34,904 nt of DNA from Chara braunii (taxonomy: Eukaryota; Streptophyta; Charophyceae; Charales; Characeae), in assembly GCA_003427395.1 (NCBI GenBank), contig BFEA01000141.1, positions 2,760,323-2,795,226 on the forward strand. Direction: 5' to 3'. The position numbers and the translations under genes were made by a program. The notes under the pieces are model-generated. The model was given only the letters and a program-made list of their open reading frames with translations, ran no database searches and was not told the origin of the DNA. Each line of letters starts with the position of its first letter. Position 1 is the first letter of the stretch. Shown here piece after piece: positions 30,942 to 34,904 of this stretch.

Positions 30942-32762
30942 TTAGGTGGTATCTTCTGCGGTACCTTGTGTGATCTTGCATTTGAACTGTTGATGGTCAT
31001 ACTCGCCGCAGTTGATGCAAGCACCCCGTGAATAATGGTCCCGCCACACCCGTTGATCCAAACCCGTTCGAACCCAAGCTGCGATCTTGTTCGGGTTGAG
31101 GGTTTGCCCCTGACTCCTCTGTTGACCGCCCTTGCCGCGGCCTCCTGCCTTTCCTTTTACTACTGCAGCGAGGTTGCTACCCTCAGCACTATCCTCATTG
31201 TCTAACTTTGTACTGTCCACGGGTCTGAGAAATCCTCGATCTCGGTCCGAGTACCATCGGCCTCGACCATCATCAATCGACTCCCCTTTTTCTTCCACTC
31301 TTGTGGACTCGTCTTCTTTCTTCCGTCCGTAAAATGTCAGAGCACCTCCTAGCGTAGCCTCCAAATCCAAGGCCTTCTTGCTAAAGGTCTCAAACGTGTG
31401 ATACTCTAGTCGAGCCTAGCTGGCTAGCAAGTTCTTGATGTTGGTGGGAAGACACCTCGAGAACATGGTCAACAAGACCTGTGGATTATATTGTACCCCA
31501 GGGACGACAATCAAACGCTCTATGGTAGAGGTGAGTTTGCGCACGGACCTGTACTTTTTAACATCAAGTTTCAACAACCCACCAGTGGCAATCTATGCAT
31601 GCTATGGGTTGTGCCTTCGCGCTTCCACCAAGTCCATAAAGCTCTCCAGGGTATGGGTCTGCCCAGTCACCCATGTTCCTGCCGGATCCCTTTGATACTA
31701 CTAATCCTTTTAGCCAGCGAGCTGCTGATCCCTCTAAGTAGGATGCTGCAGTTATCACTTCCTCCTCTACTAACGTCCTCTTCGGCCTTACCCACACTGG
31801 AATCATTTTCAACCAGGTGTCGAGAGCTCCTCCTCCTTATATCACCTTAGAAGGTGGAGGGTAAGTTCAATGGGGTTTTGGGGTACCATGGTTGTTGATG
31901 TCCCACCGGTGAGACAAGTGGCGGCTGAGGTGTAGTACCAACCGTTGGACTAGAAGATGAGAAGAGGCAACATTCTGAGATAAAGCTGTTGCTGAAGTAC
32001 CACTGGGTATGGTACCAGATTGAGGCGGATACGGGTCTGTCATCGCCCAAAATGGCAGCGATGGCAAAACTGCTGGCCTGACTCCTGGTCTGTACATGGC
32101 ATTCAAGATCTGGTCTAGGGTGTCCTGGGTAGCGTCCAGTTTGTTGTCCATGTATGCATGCATGGACAGGATGCTCGCCTTGACAATCTTCACGTTATTG
32201 TCCAGTGTCGATTCATCTAACCCCTCTAAAGCAGCTTTGTCTGCCGCCCTACCCTCAAGTTTGGCACTTCTATTCCTAATTGCATTCTCTCTTTTAGTAG
32301 CCTCTTTAAGTTCCTCCTCTAGCCTTAAGCGGATCCTCTCTACTTGCTGGAGTTCCATCTGCTCCCTGGTGCGTGGAGGCGGCGAGCTGGACTGCAAGCC
32401 CGCCATCTGACTGGTTCTAGACCCTAACGTACTGGAGATGGACTGACTGGTTGTGTCCAGCATTCCAAACGGAAAACCGGAGAAGGTTAACTCAGATGTT
32501 GCCGCAGATGTAGTCCTCGCTACAGCGCTAGCTGCTGCTGCTGCTAATGTCCTCTCTACGGCTGCCGCAGCTTCCCTCACAGTCTCAAGATTACGGGCCC
32601 TTGCTTCAACCATTAGCCTCCTCTCGTCTTCTGGTGGCAGGACCTGGAACACTACAGGTACTCTTTTTTCTTTGTTTTTTTTTTTGGACTTACTCTAAGT
32701 GTATCACGCCTAGTTTGCCTTCGGTCGTTAGCTGTACCTTCACCACCTTCCGATCCACTCAT
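30942..32762 (-). pseudogene. Element D gag, disrupted
   Basis: The likely start is ATG at 32762 (MSGSEGGEG), because it has the same acidic beginning as C. An A11 run at 32685-32695 then throws the frame by one, and the frame beginning VFQVLPPEDERR continues to 31867. It holds Ala-rich and charged helices (EELKEATKREN) and a segment matching C (STLDNNVKIVK). The capsid part has ASYLEGSAARWLKG in a fragment at 31564-31812 after a deletion. The last fragment (30942-31370) ends with the zinc knuckle CINCGEYDHQQFKC (CX2CX4HX4C). Several frame changes separate the pieces. Confidence 0.8.
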
Positions 32763-33916
32763 CAGCTAGGCAGACTCTGTGTCCACTTTGGAACCTACCG
32801 CAACATGCGTCTGACCGGTTCTAAGAATAAATAAAATTAAAATAAATATCCGACGATTTACCTAGACTACCGTTCAAGCGGTATCAACAACATTTACGCT
32901 GGCCGAACGCATAGTCTAAACCTACTCTGATTAGTTTCTCACAGAAGCTTTGAAATGAATTGACTATGGTAGAACATTGCAATCCTACTCTAGGCTGTCT
33001 GTGAGGTGTCAACAGTCTATCAACCAACTAATCAAAATAAAAATAGACTAAGTGAGCAGATGTATGCACAATGGGTATAATTGTGTCTGACAATTAAGTC
33101 TCAATTGGAATCTTCCTCCCCTGTATCCAACGTGTTTGTAGGCATCATCGAGCGACAGTGTCTAAGGTGTGCATTAGCGGCCGGCCCCTGTGCCCAAGGT
33201 GTACGCTTATGACCAGCATTGCCCGTTCTTTACCCTCGAGTGCAATGAGCCTTACGTTTGATTGATCTGGCTGATAAGGAGGCAGTTTAAGGTCCTCAGG
33301 AATTATTTGACGTCGCAATCAGGACGGCGATCACAACCAGTGGACAAATCAGACACCCGCCAGAAATGTTTATAGACGGTCTGGATAGCGTCTGCAAAGG
33401 ACTGGTCAGTCCACACACCCCTTCTATCACCGCAGCAAAGAGCCTCAAAGGACAAAGCAGCATGGCCTGCGTGTACTACTCCCATGGGTTGGCATGGTGA
33501 CCGTGACCCGTGCTTCGGCCACGGCCCTTAATAGGCACCGCCCTCTCCTCCCAGATGCCACCGGGAAGAATGTCGTCTCTCGAGGTAGAGCACTCACGAC
33601 TCCTCACACCAACAAAAGGACACTCAAGGTTGGACTCACTTTCTCACGGTAAGAAGAGATTGAGAGGGTAGATAAGGTAAGGGAACAACGTACCTGGAGA
33701 TAGCTGCCCCCAACCACAAATTTCTCACCAATTGAGCCGACGTGCATTTCGATGATCGGTCATAGCCTTGGTACCACCCACAACGCAATGCAGTGCCACC
33801 TCCGGCCAGCCGCTCTACCTAGACCCCGCTATTTCAAGCCAGCGCCCAAGTATCCTTACTGCACAAAAGCACCCTCAGTGCACCAAGCAACAATGTCGCC
33901 AGCACCAGGTAAGCGG
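32763..33916 (-). other. Element D leader
   Basis: About 1.15 kb between the primer site and gag, with no long frame in gag sense. It includes an AT-rich part near 32820-33100 and a GC-richer part near 33480-33700. ACCAGGTAAGC near 33904 matches the splice-donor-like word found in several LTRs. Nothing else was recognised. Confidence 0.55.
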
Positions 33917-33936
33917 CAATCTCGAACCAGCTCCAA
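33917..33936 (-). other. Element D primer-binding site
   Basis: On the - strand TTGGAGCTGGTTCGAGATTG follows directly on the LTR end GGATCATAACA. The TGG pairs with a tRNA CCA end, and the TTCGA within it fits the T-arm of a tRNA. The tRNA was not identified. This site fixes the sense and the end of the D-type LTR. Confidence 0.7.
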
Positions 33937-34904
33937 TGTTATGATCCTGGCCAATTTCGAGATAAACATCCATCAGAAAGTACAATGTTGTCCAATTGCA
34001 GAAAGAAATGAATAGACTTGAGAGGAGAGAGAGAGGATTAGAAGAAGAAGAATAAGTAAGAAAGAGGAAGAAGAAGATGTATGTTTTCTTCTTCGCCCAA
34101 CAATCTCCTCCTCCTCATCTCCCCCTTGAGAGGAGAGAGAGAGGATTAGAAGAAGAATAAGTAAGAAAGAGGAAGAAAAAGATGTACACCAGCAAAGACT
34201 TCTTCTTCGCCCAACAATCTCCTCCTCCTTATCTCCCCCTTCTCTTATTCATACAAGAAATAATAATACAATGATAAATGGCTGATCCAGAATCAATGTC
34301 TGAGTCCCTCTTCTACTGTAGGTATCACTTGAGGTCCACCATAGCCATGGCCGCCTCCCCCACTCTTCACCCTCATAGGCCGAGGCTATGGCGGACTACT
34401 AGGCCTTGCCCAGANAGGTATCACTTGAGGTCCACCATAGCCATGGCCGCCTCCCCCACTCTTCACCCTCATAGGCCGAGGCTATGGCGGACTACTAGGC
34501 CTTGCCCAGATGCCCAAAGCACAACCCAAAGCAGTTATGGCTGCTCTAGCTCAGGCCGGCATGCCCAACCCTGCCTTGAAGCTTCTTGGTGCGGCTCTCC
34601 CCAGTTGGGGACTCCCTGCTGCAGCACCCACCAAGGTGATGAAGATGGCTGCCACCATAGCCAGGTAAGTACCCCTGGCGCTCCTCCCCCTCTCCTTCCT
34701 TCTTCCTCCCTCGTGTCCTTCTCCTTCCTCCCTAGCAGCTCCAGCATAGCGCTACTCCAGCCAGCGCTCCACCAGTGTGTCGCCTACCTTGCACACCGAA
34801 AAAGAGGTCGGACTCTCCGCCCGGCCCGAAGATATAGCGGCCTGCTTTGCCTCTTGGGCGGTGACTTCCAGGCCGCTTGGCCTCCCAAGCAACCGGTACC
34901 TCCT
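33937..34904 (-). mobile_element. Element D 5' LTR (runs off the window)
   Basis: In - sense the LTR enters from beyond 34904 and ends GGATCATAACA at 33937, followed by the primer site and gag of element D. The part near the end is rich in GA/AG runs on the + strand, with a segment repeated at about 34020 and 34129. It also holds a 96-bp tandem duplication (34320-34511). A short + strand frame ends at CCATAGCCAGGTAAGTAC (34654-34671), which looks like a splice donor. Compared with copies 1 and 2, about 140 bases should lie outside the window. Confidence 0.8.
34320..34511. repeat. 96-bp tandem duplication with N at the junction
   Basis: 34320-34415 and 34416-34511 are identical apart from one N at 34415, where the second copy has T. 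The other two LTR copies have this segment once. Identity plus an N at the joint raises the possibility of an assembly artefact. Confidence 0.85.

Overview
This window looks like nuclear DNA of a green plant or streptophyte alga, built almost entirely of old, nested Ty3/gypsy LTR retrotransposons. The reasons are plant-type chromovirus-like polyproteins (reverse transcriptase with YLDD, integrase with EANGQxE, C-terminal chromodomain-like tails), primer sites resembling the plant initiator-Met type (TTGGYATCGGAGC), GC near 50 percent, microsatellites, and one intron-flanked exon of a WD40 gene. No bacterial operon, rRNA, tRNA or CRISPR array was seen. A charophyte such as Chara is only a guess, because species cannot be assigned from this sequence alone.

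Layout. 1-1099: an LTR of the family called D here, in + sense. 1213-1438: a foldback hairpin. 2858-2953 (-): the only host-gene evidence, a 96-bp WD40 exon with splice sites. 3222-13532: a second D-family LTR (- sense), split by the most complete element, A (3483-12657, +), which has two LTRs, a leader, gag and pol. 13541-14620 (-): 3' end of element B (LTR, polypurine tract, integrase tail). It lies head-to-head with 14673-16852 (+), a protease-linker to integrase piece of the same kind of element. 16853-19834: non-coding DNA with microsatellites, an 84-bp tandem repeat around an assembly gap, a primer site and a 46-bp tandem array. 19835-21960: a 2.1-kb imperfect palindrome of two C-type LTRs with leaders. 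21998-27201 (-): element C pol and gag. 27416-32762 (-): element D pol and gag, followed by its leader, primer site and 5' LTR (33937 to beyond the window end).

How it fits together. Each element once encoded gag, protease, reverse transcriptase/RNase H and integrase, but all four are dead. A decayed mainly by nonsense point mutations, with pol kept in one frame for 3.4 kb. B, C and D carry frameshifts, deletions and stops. A inserted into the second D-type LTR, so it is younger than that LTR. B, C and D run in the same direction as the WD40 exon, so the window may lie in or beside a very large intron of that gene. The points most worth checking are a TGA codon shared at the same integrase position in C and D, loss of the usual first integrase aspartate in A and B, the palindromic LTR pair, and a GCCATAGCC word that recurs through unrelated LTRs.
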